A DNA stretch of 64,000 nucleotides from Streptococcus pacificus (GCF_016481305.1 NZ_JAENBO010000001.1:310001-374000); one strand, 5' to 3'. Numbered from the stretch's first letter, positions 27,049-37,200 are shown. Numbers and translations are program-made. The notes: generated by a model from the sequence alone, not told the origin.

Positions 27049-28088
27049 AGCAGATAAAAATATCTCATCCAGTTAATGAATATATTACTTTTAATTCAGG
27101 ATCGTTCACACAAATTGTTGGGAATAATAAGGAAATAAAAGATTATATATTTCGTTCAATCAATTGGTATTTTACAGGAAAAAAATACAGCGAAATTGAT
27201 TTATCTTTATTTCAACAAAAAGAACCCGAGATAAGAGAAGGTGATGTTTTGTTATCTCGTTCTGACTATCATCTTATTTCTCTACAATACAGTGGTGATT
27301 TAATAGAACAAATGTCATATAAAAAGGGAAGTCTAGCATATGAGTATCTAAAAGAAATTAGTGAGAATGTTGATTTTATGTCAGAATTGGAAAAAATAAA
27401 TCATTCATTGACTCGGATTGCCACACTATTAAATCAAAAAATGAATATAAAAAATAATCATTTAGTCTATGGGGTAGATAATATTGATTTGACCTCACAG
27501 CACATTATTTCAAAATATTTATTACCAACCTATCTATTTGAAAATTTATCTATTTCTTATGAGATGCTTAACAATGATTTAAGCTACCAACTATTTTTTG
27601 ATATGTTAGAATCTTATTTATCTTTTAAAACGGGTAAGTTACTATTGATATGTCAAGGGGTAGATTCTAAAGTATCTTTTAGAAATTATCAAGAAATTTG
27701 TCAACAAATAAAAAGAATGTGTCAAAAATTCCCATATTTTAAAGTGATATTATTTCCTAGTAGTAGTGCTTATACCGATATGGATCCCAAATATTTAGAG
27801 TCGGTTGTTGTGGTTGCCGATGCGATTGAAAATTTTTTTGAAGCAGACTTTATGTATGAACGATATAAAAGAAACTATCCTACTAATTATCCCATGTCAC
27901 AAAATGAATTTTTACATTCTTTAGCAAGAATTGGTGATAACTTGTTTTCTTCTAAGGAAATAATTGAGTCAATGGCTTTTCAAGATCTAATATCTTTGAA
28001 GATAATCAATCAGCTTTATCATTATTCAACACCTAAAATAAATCAAATGATGCCGTCAAAGATGGAATTAGCATATTTATTTTCTTAA
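27045..28088 (+). CDS. csn2: Csn2, long St-type adaptation protein
   Basis: The 347-residue protein is a long Csn2, like the ~350-residue form in S. thermophilus CRISPR1, rather than the ~220-residue form of S. pyogenes. Csn2 forms tetrameric rings on free DNA ends and is needed for spacer acquisition in type II-A systems. The N-terminal part (INWYFTGKKYSE) and the later LLLICQGVDSKVSF strand fit the family. It overlaps cas2 by 4 bp and ends 69 bp before the first repeat. Confidence 0.9.
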   Translation: MKQIKISHPVNEYITFNSGSFTQIVGNNKEIKDYIFRSINWYFTGKKYSEIDLSLFQQKEPEIREGDVLLSRSDYHLISLQYSGDLIEQMSYKKGSLAYEYLKEISENVDFMSELEKINHSLTRIATLLNQKMNIKNNHLVYGVDNIDLTSQHIISKYLLPTYLFENLSISYEMLNNDLSYQLFFDMLESYLSFKTGKLLLICQGVDSKVSFRNYQEICQQIKRMCQKFPYFKVILFPSSSAYTDMDPKYLESVVVVADAIENFFEADFMYERYKRNYPTNYPMSQNEFLHSLARIGDNLFSSKEIIESMAFQDLISLKIINQLYHYSTPKINQMMPSKMELAYLFS

Positions 28089-28157
28089 AATTGACAGTTT
28101 AGAAGAAACTTTTTATAATAGGGTTGAGAGGAAAAACTAAATAAGACGTTATTTGAG
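28089..28157 (+). promoter_or_regulatory. CRISPR leader with consensus promoter
   Basis: The leader holds a perfect sigma-70 promoter, TTGACA (28091-28096), 17 bp, TATAAT (28114-28119). It ends with ATTTGAG (28151-28157) directly before the first repeat. That is the leader-anchoring sequence known from S. thermophilus CRISPR1, used for polarised spacer integration. Confidence 0.9.
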
Positions 28158-29300
28158 GTTTTTGTACTCTCAAGATTTAAGTAATTGTAAAACAATTGCT
28201 CGTGCAATCCTTATTGGTGATGGGTTTTTGTACTCTCAAGATTTAAGTAATTGTAAAACACACGTAGTCGGTCAGATTGTCTTCGCCTAGTTTTTGTACT
28301 CTCAAGATTTAAGTAATTGTAAAACCTAGGCTAGATTTTGAGAAAATGCGAGAAGGTTTTTGTACTCTCAAGATTTAAGTAATTGTAAAACAACGCTATC
28401 GACTTACTAGATAGCGCCAAGGTTTTTGTACTCTCAAGATTTAAGTAATTGTAAAACTTGATAAGTCTGCTTGTTTTAGATCATCAAGTTTTTGTACTCT
28501 CAAGATTTAAGTAATTGTAAAACTAGAAGAGAGTTTGAAGTATCTGCTAGTGGTTTTTGTACTCTCAAGATTTAAGTAATTGTAAAACCTGGAACGAATT
28601 CTCCATCTCTTTGATCTAGTTTTTGTACTCTCAAGATTTAAGTAATTGTAAAACCTGAAATCACATTTCCTGTAGTTGAAATTGGTTTTTGTACTCTCAA
28701 GATTTAAGTAATTGTAAAACTGGATAACTACCATTACGGACGACACTGACGTTTTTGTACTCTCAAGATTTAAGTAATTGTAAAACTCAAATCGTAAAAG
28801 ATGGACAGAAATATGTGTTTTTGTACTCTCAAGATTTAAGTAATTGTAAAACTGCTGGATTATGACCAAAAAGGAATTCGTAGTTTTTGTACTCTCAAGA
28901 TTTAAGTAATTGTAAAACTAATTAAGTTATCTTTATTTTGATGAATTTGTTTTTGTACTCTCAAGATTTAAGTAATTGTAAAACAGATTACCTTTTTCAA
29001 GTTTTGTATACGAAGTTTTTGTACTCTCAAGATTTAAGTAATTGTAAAACATCACATTTGAAAGGAGAAAGCATGCCTAAGTTTTTGTACTCTCAAGATT
29101 TAAGTAATTGTAAAACCAGAACACATTAAGAGCATTACGCTTGAGGGTTTTTGTACTCTCAAGATTTAAGTAATTGTAAAACCAGAATAGTCAAGCGGCA
29201 ACGACAGCAGAGTTTTTGTACTCTCAAGATTTAAGTAATTGTAAAACTTTCAAGGAAGTCATTAAAAGCTATTTCAAGTTTTTGTGCTCTCAAGATTTAA
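28158..29300 (+). CRISPR. CRISPR array, 17 full 36-bp repeats plus one degenerate terminal repeat, 17 spacers
   Basis: The repeat starts GTTTTTGTACTCTCAAGATT and ends TAATTGTAAAAC. Full repeats start at 28158, 28224, 28290, 28356, 28422, 28488, 28553, 28619, 28685, 28751, 28817, 28883, 28949, 29015, 29081, 29147 and 29212, and all 17 read as identical. The last copy at 29278 keeps only 23 bases and has one A-to-G change, then diverges. Spacers are 30 bases, except the sixth (28524) and sixteenth (29183), which are 29. Transcription runs left to right from the leader, so the newest spacers are on the left. Confidence 0.98.
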
Positions 29301-29323
29301 ACTCACTATTCTAAACAATAATA

Positions 29324-29353
29324 AAAACAGCAGGACTTTCCTCCTGTTTTTTT
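29324..29353 (+). terminator. Terminator after the CRISPR array
   Basis: AAAACAG and AGGA pair with TCCT and CTGTTTT around a small loop and one bulge, followed by seven Ts. Confidence 0.7.
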
Positions 29354-29438
29354 CATCCTTTAATAGTTTCCATATTCATAAAAAATGATTTTTGAAATGA
29401 TAAAGAGCGACTACCAACTCCCCCAACAAGTCAAAGTC

Positions 29439-29468
29439 TTGTTTTTTCCTATACTAATAGTGTATAAT
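29439..29468 (+). promoter_or_regulatory. perR promoter
   Basis: TTGTTT (29439-29444) and TATAAT (29463-29468) are 18 bp apart, and a strong AAAGGAGG SD follows at 29474-29481. The preceding 29354-29438 stretch holds no feature I recognise. Confidence 0.5.
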
Positions 29469-29488
29469 AGCATAAAGGAGGATTAGAC

Positions 29489-29959
29489 ATGGAGTTACAC
29501 TCACATCTTGAGAGAAATTTGGATGATGCTTATGATCATGTGATTGCGCATTTGAAAGAGAAAAAAGTACGTATCACTGAATCACGCAAAGCCATTATTT
29601 CTTATATGATTCAGTCCCTAGATCATCCTAGTGCTGAAATGATTTACCGTGATCTAAAGCCTAAATTCCCTAATCTAAGTCTAGCGACTGTTTATAACAA
29701 TATTAGATTTTTGGTCGAAGAAGGATTTGTTTCAGAAATTAAACCAAGTAATGACAATACGACCTATTTTGATTTCATGGGACATAAACACCTTAACGTT
29801 GTCTGTGAACAGTGTGGTAAGATTACTGACTTTATGGATATCGATTTCTCGCATATTCAAAAAGAAGCAGCAGATCAAACCAACTATAACATTACAAAAA
29901 CTCAATTTTTAATCTATGGTATTTGCCCAGAATGCCAACTAAAAAACAAAAAAAGCTGA
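29489..29959 (+). CDS. perR: Peroxide-responsive Fur-family repressor PerR
   Basis: The 156-residue regulator has the N-terminal MELHSH motif seen in streptococcal PerR, a winged helix with LSLATVYNNIRFLVEEG, and two structural-zinc pairs CEQC and CPEC. PerR loses DNA binding after metal-catalysed His oxidation by H2O2. The adjacent pmtA gene has a Per-box-like operator, which supports PerR over Fur or Zur. Confidence 0.9.
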   Translation: MELHSHLERNLDDAYDHVIAHLKEKKVRITESRKAIISYMIQSLDHPSAEMIYRDLKPKFPNLSLATVYNNIRFLVEEGFVSEIKPSNDNTTYFDFMGHKHLNVVCEQCGKITDFMDIDFSHIQKEAADQTNYNITKTQFLIYGICPECQLKNKKS

Positions 29960-29970
29960 AAGGCTTTTTT
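29949..29970 (+). terminator. perR terminator overlapping its stop codon
   Basis: AAAAAAGC and GCTTTTTT form a stem with a 6-base loop that includes the TGA stop. Confidence 0.6.
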
Positions 29971-29998
29971 ATTTTGTTTAGAATTATTCTAAATAACC

Positions 29999-30037
29999 TT
30001 GACTTTTTTATTTATAACGATTATAATTAAATTATAG
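29999..30037 (+). promoter_or_regulatory. pmtA promoter with Per box
   Basis: TTGACT (29999-30004) and TATAAT (30022-30027) are 17 bp apart. The palindrome TTATAATTAAATTATAG (30021-30037), close to the Per-box consensus, covers the -10 box, so PerR binding would block RNA polymerase. Confidence 0.8.
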
Positions 30038-30069
30038 TTAATTAGAACGGTTATAAAAAGGAGTCAGTC

Positions 30070-31998
30070 ATGAAAGTCATCAATTGGTTAAAGAAAAACC
30101 CTAAAATGTTAAAAACTTTACTGTGTTTAGTTCTCATCATTATAGGATTCATTGTTCAGAGATATCAACCAACCATTGGAACACTCATATTAATTATGGC
30201 CTTTGTTGTTGGTGGTTATGATTCAGCCAAAGAGGGTTTTTTAGACCTGATTGAAAACCATCACTTAAATGTTGATATTCTCATGTTTCTTGCAGCAATT
30301 GGTGCTGGTCTTATTGGTTACTGGCTTGAAGGGGCGATTCTTATCTTTATTTTCTCTTTGTCCAATAGCTTGGAAGAATTAGCCATGGAAAAAAGTAAGA
30401 ATGCCATTTCAGCATTAATGTCTTTAACACCAGATGTCGCAAGAAAGATGACAGCTGATGGTCAAATCGTAGAAGTGGCAACAGACTCTCTAAAAATTGG
30501 TGATGCAGTCCAAGTTCGAAAAGGCGAAGCCATCCCAATTGATGGAACACTCAATACTACTTTTGCTCTTGTTGATGAATCGATGGTGACTGGGGAACCT
30601 ATTTCTGTTGAAAAATATGAAAATGATACGTTGATCGGTGGTACTATTAATCTAGACAATCAGATAAGCATGACTGTTACTGTTGAAAACAAGGATACCC
30701 TTTTTGCTAAGATTGTTAGTCTAGTTGAAGAAGCTCATGAAAATAAAAGTAAGACAGCAAGCTTTATTGAAGGTCTAGAAGACAATTATGTTAAGGCAGT
30801 CTTACTTTTAGTGCCAGTTTTTATCCTAGCTAGTCACTTTATCTTTGGCTGGGCATGGATTGATAGTTTCTATCGTGGTATGATTCTTTTGACCGTTGCT
30901 TCACCTTGTGCTTTGGTAGCTAGCTCAACGCCGGCTACGCTATCAGCCATTAGTCGGGCAGCCCAAAGTGGTCTCATCGTTAAAGGTGGTGATATCATTG
31001 ACCGCATGGGCGATATCAATGTTGTCGTTATGGATAAAACAGGAACACTGACGAAAGGACTACCAAGTGTCGTTGATAGTAAAATGCTTTCTGATAACAT
31101 CCTTGTCAATCAAGTGGTGAAAACAGTTGAAGAAACAAGTACTCACCCCATCTCTACTGCCTTGATGGAATACACCAAAACTCTTGATTCACTTGAATTA
31201 GACAGTATAGAAGACGTGACCGGCAAAGGCTTTATTGCCACGTATCATGGAGATTTCTGGCGTATTGGTAAAAAAACCTTTATTTTGGAAGCTATCTCTC
31301 AACTACCACAAGAGTTGAAAAATCCAATTGAAATGGCTGAAAAAGAAGGCAAAACTTTAGTGTTTGTTAGTCGTAATCATGAATTGATGGGTTATTATGC
31401 TCTCTTTGACGAGGTGAAACAAGAAAGTCGTCTAGCGGTTTCACAATTACAAGAGATGGGAATTAAAACCGTTATGCTAACTGGTGATAATGAAAAAACA
31501 GCTCAGCATATTGCTGATATGCTAGGGATTGACCAAGTGATTGCCAACTGTCTTCCCCAAGATAAAACAGCAGCGATCGAGAGACTAAAAGAAAAATACC
31601 AAGGCGTTGCCATGGTTGGTGATGGGATTAACGATGCGCCAGCACTTGCTTTAGCAGATGTCAGTTATGCTATTGGGGCAGGAAGTGATATTGCCATTGA
31701 AAGTGCTGATAGTGTTATAATGGACGATTTGACGAGACTACCGTTTTCCATTGCTTTATCAAAAAGAATGAAAACCGTTATTAAAGAAAATATTATCTTT
31801 GCATTAGCTGTTATTTTCTTCTTGATTTTGGCCAATGTTCTTCAATTAGTAAGCCTTCCTCTTGGAGTGGTTGGTCATGAAGGTAGTACTATTCTTGTCA
31901 TCTTAAATGGGTTACGTCTGTTGAGAAGAACTCCCTTTCTTGCATCTTTCAAGCTAAAAGGATATAATGTAGAAAAACTTGAAAGAGAGTTCGTATGA
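30070..31998 (+). CDS. pmtA: P1B-4-type metal efflux ATPase PmtA
   Basis: The 642-residue P-type ATPase has the membrane metal motif SPC (Ser278-Pro279-Cys280), the phosphorylation motif DKTGTLT (Asp322), GDGINDAP, and HEGST (His603) in the last helices. SPC plus HEG(G/S)T marks P1B-4 pumps. There is no N-terminal metal-binding domain. PmtA of S. pyogenes is PerR-controlled and exports iron under oxidative stress. The Per box and adjacent perR support that role here. The stop overlaps the next small gene. Confidence 0.9.
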   Translation: MKVINWLKKNPKMLKTLLCLVLIIIGFIVQRYQPTIGTLILIMAFVVGGYDSAKEGFLDLIENHHLNVDILMFLAAIGAGLIGYWLEGAILIFIFSLSNSLEELAMEKSKNAISALMSLTPDVARKMTADGQIVEVATDSLKIGDAVQVRKGEAIPIDGTLNTTFALVDESMVTGEPISVEKYENDTLIGGTINLDNQISMTVTVENKDTLFAKIVSLVEEAHENKSKTASFIEGLEDNYVKAVLLLVPVFILASHFIFGWAWIDSFYRGMILLTVASPCALVASSTPATLSAISRAAQSGLIVKGGDIIDRMGDINVVVMDKTGTLTKGLPSVVDSKMLSDNILVNQVVKTVEETSTHPISTALMEYTKTLDSLELDSIEDVTGKGFIATYHGDFWRIGKKTFILEAISQLPQELKNPIEMAEKEGKTLVFVSRNHELMGYYALFDEVKQESRLAVSQLQEMGIKTVMLTGDNEKTAQHIADMLGIDQVIANCLPQDKTAAIERLKEKYQGVAMVGDGINDAPALALADVSYAIGAGSDIAIESADSVIMDDLTRLPFSIALSKRMKTVIKENIIFALAVIFFLILANVLQLVSLPLGVVGHEGSTILVILNGLRLLRRTPFLASFKLKGYNVEKLEREFV

Positions 31999-32174
31999 TT
32001 TATTTTGTTGTTGGTTTGTTGGCAGTTTTCTCCATTGTAAAAATTATTAGTTTTATAATGATTACCAAAAATATCAAGCCAACCAAGGAAGATATTGCTG
32101 CGGCAAAAAAGCGATTAGCTGAAGAAGAACTTGCTAAAAAGAAACGGCCAGACGATGATGATTTTGATTTCTAA
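31995..32174 (+). CDS. Small membrane protein overlapping pmtA (59 aa)
   Basis: ATG 31995 overlaps the pmtA stop as ATGA, implying coupled translation. The product has one N-terminal transmembrane helix (MIYFVVGLLAVFSIVKIISF), a charged helical stretch and an acidic tail (DDDDFDF). I do not recognise the family. Coupling to a PerR-controlled iron pump suggests an accessory or regulatory subunit, and the acidic tail could touch metal. This is inference. Confidence 0.65.
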   Translation: MIYFVVGLLAVFSIVKIISFIMITKNIKPTKEDIAAAKKRLAEEELAKKKRPDDDDFDF

Positions 32175-32180
32175 ATACTT

Positions 32181-32210
32181 AAAAAGCCTTTCTTGATTGA
32201 AAGGCTTTTT
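32181..32210 (+). terminator. Terminator of the pmtA operon
   Basis: AAAAAGCCTTTC and GAAAGGCTTTTT form a perfect 12-bp stem with a 6-base loop, symmetric enough to serve pyrD from the other side as well. Confidence 0.85.
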
Positions 32211-32245
32211 TATGTTTTTGCTTGATCTTAAAAGAGTTTAATCAT

Positions 32246-33178
32246 TTATAAGGTTTTTAATTGGCCACGGAAATCTTCAATACTTTCATAGCCTTTTTCT
32301 GCCATAATGGCTTTTAATTCATTGGTAATTCGTTCAAAAACACTAATCCCTTCTTGATGAAGAGCAGTTCCAATTTGAACCATGCTGGCACCACAAAGGA
32401 TGTGTTCAAAAGCATCACGTCCAGTCTTAACACCACCGGTTCCAATGATTTTGATAGAAGGATTAAGACGTTTATAAAAGGCATGGACATTAGCTAGGGC
32501 AGTGGGTTTGATATAGTCCCCACCAATGCCACCAAAACCATCTTTTGGTTTGATGACAACCGATTCATCATTGATAACCAAGCCATTTCCGATAGAATTA
32601 ACACAGTTAACAAAAACGAGAGGGTATTGATTAAAAATGTTAGCTGCTTGATCAAAGTGAACAATGTCAAAATAAGGAGGCAATTTGACACCGAGTGGTT
32701 TAGTGTAATAAGAGAAGACTCCTGACAAAAGTTTTTCAGTGGCTTCAAAATCGTAAGCTATTTGAGGTTTTCCTGGAACATTTGGACAAGAAAGATTAAG
32801 TTCTACTAACCCTTGATAGTCGCTAGCTTGTACTTTTTTTAAAATAAGATGTGTTTCATCAGGAGATAAACCAACTAATGAAAGAAAATGAGGTTTGCTG
32901 TCAGGATTTTTTTCCAGTTCAGTGACATAGGCTAAATAATAATCAATACCAAGATTTGGTAGGCCCATTGAATTAATGGAACCCAAGTCGGTATCAAAGT
33001 AACGCGGTTCAGGATTCCCAGCACGCTCATTCAAAGTTCCTGTCTTTGTTACAAATGAACCAGCGATAGATGCATCAATTTCAGCAAGTTCTTCTTTAGT
33101 GTAGCAGTGAATACCAGCGGCATTCATCAAACAGTTTGAAAAGTGAAAGTTTCCAACAGTAGTAGCAGTAGATGTCAT
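32246..33178 (-). CDS. pyrD: Dihydroorotate dehydrogenase, class 1A (fumarate-dependent)
   Basis: The 310-residue FMN enzyme oxidises dihydroorotate to orotate in pyrimidine synthesis. Class 1A is supported by its length and by NLSCPNVPG with the catalytic Cys, NSIGNGLVI, and [18 protein letters not shown] for FMN binding. The SD TTGGAGG precedes ATG 33178 ([15 protein letters not shown]); a longer frame reaching 33385 would overlap gpmA and is not real. No other pyr gene is nearby. Confidence 0.93.
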   Translation of the reverse strand: MTSTATTVGNFHFSNCLMNAAGIHCYTKEELAEIDASIAGSFVTKTGTLNERAGNPEPRYFDTDLGSINSMGLPNLGIDYYLAYVTELEKNPDSKPHFLSLVGLSPDETHLILKKVQASDYQGLVELNLSCPNVPGKPQIAYDFEATEKLLSGVFSYYTKPLGVKLPPYFDIVHFDQAANIFNQYPLVFVNCVNSIGNGLVINDESVVIKPKDGFGGIGGDYIKPTALANVHAFYKRLNPSIKIIGTGGVKTGRDAFEHILCGASMVQIGTALHQEGISVFERITNELKAIMAEKGYESIEDFRGQLKTL

Positions 33179-33348
33179 AATAACCTCCAAATTGATTTTT
33201 ACTATTGTACCACGTGAGAAGAAATGTAGGCAAGTGTAAATAGTGTTTTCAAGTTTTTTCTTTCTTTTAGTAGATTTTTTCACAAATTTTTTGTAAAATA
33301 GAAAAGGTAAATTAATGACAATCGTCAAAATTAAAAGGAGAACGTTAA

Positions 33349-34041
33349 ATGGCAAAATTAGTATTTGCACGTCATGGTGAATCACTATGGAACAAGGCTA
33401 ACCTCTTTACAGGTTGGGCAGATGTAGACCTTTCTGAAAAAGGTGTTGAACAAGCAATTGAAGCTGGTAAATTAATCAAAGAAGCTGGTATTGAATTTGA
33501 TATCGCTTTTACTTCAGTGCTTAAACGTGCTATCAAAACAACTAACTTGGCACTTGAAAGTGCTGATCAATTATGGTTACCTGTTGAAAAATCATGGCGC
33601 TTAAATGAACGTCACTATGGTGGCTTAACTGGTAAAAATAAAGCTGAAGCAGCAGAAGAATTTGGTGATGAACAAGTTCATATCTGGCGTCGTTCATACG
33701 ATACACTACCACCATTAATGTCTAGAGATGATGAACATTCAGCACATACTGATCGTCGTTATGCATTGCTAGATGACAGTGTTATTCCAGATGCTGAAAA
33801 CTTAAAAGTGACTTTAGAACGTGCGTTACCATTCTGGGAAGATAAAATTGCACCAGCCCTTAAAGAAGGTAAAAATGTCTTTGTAGCGGCGCATGGTAAC
33901 TCCATTCGTGCACTAGTGAAACACATCAAACAATTATCAGATGATGAAATCATGGGTGTCGAAATTCCTAACTTCCCTCCACTTGTTTTCGAATTTGATG
34001 AAAAACTTAATGTTCAAAATGAATATTATCTTGGAAAATAA
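33349..34041 (+). CDS. gpmA: 2,3-bisphosphoglycerate-dependent phosphoglycerate mutase
   Basis: The 230-residue glycolytic enzyme has the phospho-His motif [16 protein letters not shown], the [13 protein letters not shown] loop, and the second His in [13 protein letters not shown]. It interconverts 3- and 2-phosphoglycerate. AAAGGAGAA precedes ATG 33349. Codon use looks strongly biased towards common streptococcal codons, as expected for a highly expressed gene. Confidence 0.97.
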   Translation: MAKLVFARHGESLWNKANLFTGWADVDLSEKGVEQAIEAGKLIKEAGIEFDIAFTSVLKRAIKTTNLALESADQLWLPVEKSWRLNERHYGGLTGKNKAEAAEEFGDEQVHIWRRSYDTLPPLMSRDDEHSAHTDRRYALLDDSVIPDAENLKVTLERALPFWEDKIAPALKEGKNVFVAAHGNSIRALVKHIKQLSDDEIMGVEIPNFPPLVFEFDEKLNVQNEYYLGK

Positions 34042-34059
34042 ATAATTTGAATAAAAATC

Positions 34060-34087
34060 AAGGAGTATCATAGGTGCTCCTTTTTTA
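34060..34087 (+). terminator. gpmA terminator
   Basis: AAGGAG and CTCCTT form a stem followed by six Ts. Confidence 0.7.
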
Positions 34088-34193
34088 TAATAGAAAAAAA
34101 TTGTTTAAAAATGTTTATCTAAATGTTATGTTTTAAGGGAATTTCAGAAAAACTAAGAAAATAAAAAAATCAAATAAAATAAAGCAGATATCC

Positions 34194-34222
34194 TTGTATA
34201 TTACAAAAATTAATGATATATT
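34194..34222 (+). promoter_or_regulatory. Possible promoter of the LPXTG adhesin gene
   Basis: TTGTAT (34194-34199) and TATATT (34217-34222) are 17 bp apart in a very AT-rich 220-bp gap. Confidence 0.4.
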
Positions 34223-34264
34223 TGTATATGGAATATCCTCTATAAAAAATGAAAGGAAGTAGAT

Positions 34265-37200
34265 ATGTATTCTAAAATAAAAACATTTCTAAAGTCGTCT
34301 ATAATCGCACTAATTGCCGTTATAGGTGTCTTTACTGTTTCAGCAAATACTGTTGAAGCAAAAGAACTAAACGATGTCGTTACAGATATTATCATCTGGG
34401 ATGTCTCAAACGGAAGGGAGGCCTCGAAAAAAGGGACAGGCGAGTATGTGCTTGTTAAAGATTCAAGTTATCGTTTCACAACTGACTTTGATCTTTCAGC
34501 ATATAATAACAATTTAGCTGATGGAGATTTCTTTAACTTTGATATTCCAGCTCCATTTAATATCAAACCAAGTACTTTTGATATCACTGACCCTGAAACG
34601 GGTATTGCTATCGGTACTGCCGAAGTTACTCCTGCTGGTGCGGCTCAAGGTGGAACTGTTAAAATTACTCTTAAAAATTTACAACAATATAAGGATAAAA
34701 AACAGACCACTGAGATTCTTAACGTTAAGGGAACTTTTTTTGTTCAGTTTAATATGACTGAGGTGTTGGCGACAACAACAAAAACATTTGAACATATCAA
34801 AGATGTGGGAACAAAAGATATTGTTCTCTCCGTTATTCCAAAATCAACTTCTGATAATACTGGAGTGTTGGGAATTGAAAATTATGCCAAATATAGTGGT
34901 GTCTTGACTGAACGACCATACAATTCTGCTATTTTAGGTAAATCTGGTACTTATCAACATCCTTGGCGTATTCGTCTTAATGCTTCAGGAAAAAATTATA
35001 ACGAATTAAAAATTACTGACACTGTAGATGATTCTGGAGCTCCAATGCAGTTTATCCCAGAACTTTTAGTGGTTACTGCGGGTGATGGAATTAATCAAGG
35101 TTATCAATTAACAAATCCACAAACGTTAGTAGAAGGTACTGATTATACTATTACTTATAATCCAGCTTATACTAAATATGAAATTAATATTATCAATCCA
35201 GGAACAAGACGTTACATGATTGACTATGCAACAACAGCACCAGCGGACGGTTCAATTGTTGCTAATACTGTTAAAGTTACTTCTGATCAAGGTGATGTCA
35301 CTGTTAGAGATAATTCAACTGCAACTTCAACAACAGTTGAACGTAATAGTCGTGTAACAACTGGTGGAACTATTAGTATTGAAACTGGTAATCGTATCAC
35401 TATTTATAAAACTGATGAAGACACAGGTAAAGCTTTACCAGGTGCAATTTTCAAAATTACTAAACCAGACAAAACTGAGATAACATTAGACCCAACTGAT
35501 GCTGAAAACGGACGTGTGCAATCGCCAGTCTTTACTGAAGCAGAAGTTAAAGCTGGTAAGTTTACCATTACTGAGGTGACTGCTCCAGATGGTTACAATA
35601 TTTCTACTGAACCAATTGAAGTTAGTGTTTCTAATAAAGGTGCCATTCGTACAATTACTAATAAGAAAAAAGAACCACTACCTGTAAGCATTTCTATTGA
35701 AGCAACAAAAGCTTTAACAGGACGTGATTTAGCGGCTGATGAGTTTGAATTTGAACTTAAAGACGAAAAAGGAACTGTTCTAGCAACTGCTAAAAATACT
35801 GCAGATGGTAATATTGTTTTTGCCGATGTAGCATTTACAAAAGAAGGAACTTACAACTATACTATCGAAGAAAAAGCTGGTGACTTAGGCGGTGTGACAT
35901 ATGACACAACTCCAAAGGCAATAACTATTGAGGTTACTAAAGAAGCTGCTGACCCAGGTACTGATCCTAAGTATGATGGTAAATTAGTAGCAACTGTTAC
36001 TTCTGAAAAACAAACTTTCAATAATACTTATGCATCAAAACCAGCTCTTGTTACTATTTCGGTAGATAAAAAATTAGTTGGCCGTGATCTTAAAGAAGGT
36101 GAGTTCACTTTTGAATTGAAAGAAGCTGGCGCAGTCATTAATACAGCTAAAAATAAAGCTGACGGCACAGTAACCTTTGATGAACAAACATTTAACAAAG
36201 TTGGAGTCTTTAACTATACTGTTAGTGAAGTTAAAGGTGATGAAAAAGGAATGACTTATGATGAAACAGAATTCCCTATCACTGTTACTGTTACTGATAA
36301 TGGCAAAGGCCAATTGGAAGCAACTGTAACTCCAACAGAAAAAATTACTTTTAATAATAGTTACAAAGAACCTGTTTACAAACTAGGAAACTATGTTTGG
36401 ATTGATGCTAATAAAGACGGTAACCAAGACGCTGGTGAAACACCAGTAGCAGATGTTAAAGTTGTTCTTACAAAAGCTGATGGTTCAACTGAAGAAACCA
36501 AAACAAATGCAGATGGTTACTATGAGTTCCCTAACTTACCAAATGGTGACTATAAAGTTGACTTCACTGTTCCAGAAGGTTACGAAGTAACACCTGTGAC
36601 AGATGATGCTGATCAAGTTGATGGAAACTCAAATAACCCATCAACAACTGGTACTATCAAAGACGCAGACAACATGACAGTTGACTTAGGTCTTGTTAAG
36701 AAAGTCTACAAACTAGGAAACTATGTTTGGATTGACGCAAACAAAGATGGTAACCAAGACGCTGATGAAACACCAGTAGCAGGTGTTAAAGTTGTTCTTA
36801 CAAAAGAAGACGGTTCAACTGAGGAAACTGTGACTGACGATAAAGGATTCTATGAATTCCCTAACTTAGACAATGGTAACTACAAAGTTGACTTCACTGT
36901 TCCAGATGGTTACGAAGTAACACCTGTGACAGATGATGCAGATCAAGTTGATGGAAACTCAAATAACCCATCAACAACTGGTACTATCAAAGACGCAGAC
37001 AACATGACAGTTGACTTAGGTCTTGTTAAGAAAGTCTACAAACTAGGAAACTATGTTTGGATTGACGCAAACAAAGATGGTAACCAAGATGATAATGAAA
37101 TACCAGTAGCAGGTGTTAAAGTTGTTCTTACAAAAGAAGACGGTTCAACTGAGGAAACTGTGACTGACGATAAAGGATTCTATGAATTCCCTAACTTAGA

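Noticed and set aside
28507..29129. ORFs of 120 aa (minus strand, 28507-28869) and 63 aa (plus strand, 28938-29129) with repeating FYNYLNLESTKT or FLYSQDLSNCKT
   Set aside because: They are translations of CRISPR repeats, whose 66-bp period (divisible by 3) keeps frames open.
28194..29277. Self-targeting spacers
   Set aside because: I noticed no spacer matching another place in this window by eye; this was not an exhaustive search and says nothing about the rest of the genome.
33179..33385. N-terminal extension of pyrD to 33385
   Set aside because: It would overlap the start of gpmA, and the conserved pyrD N-terminus with a strong SD begins at 33178.
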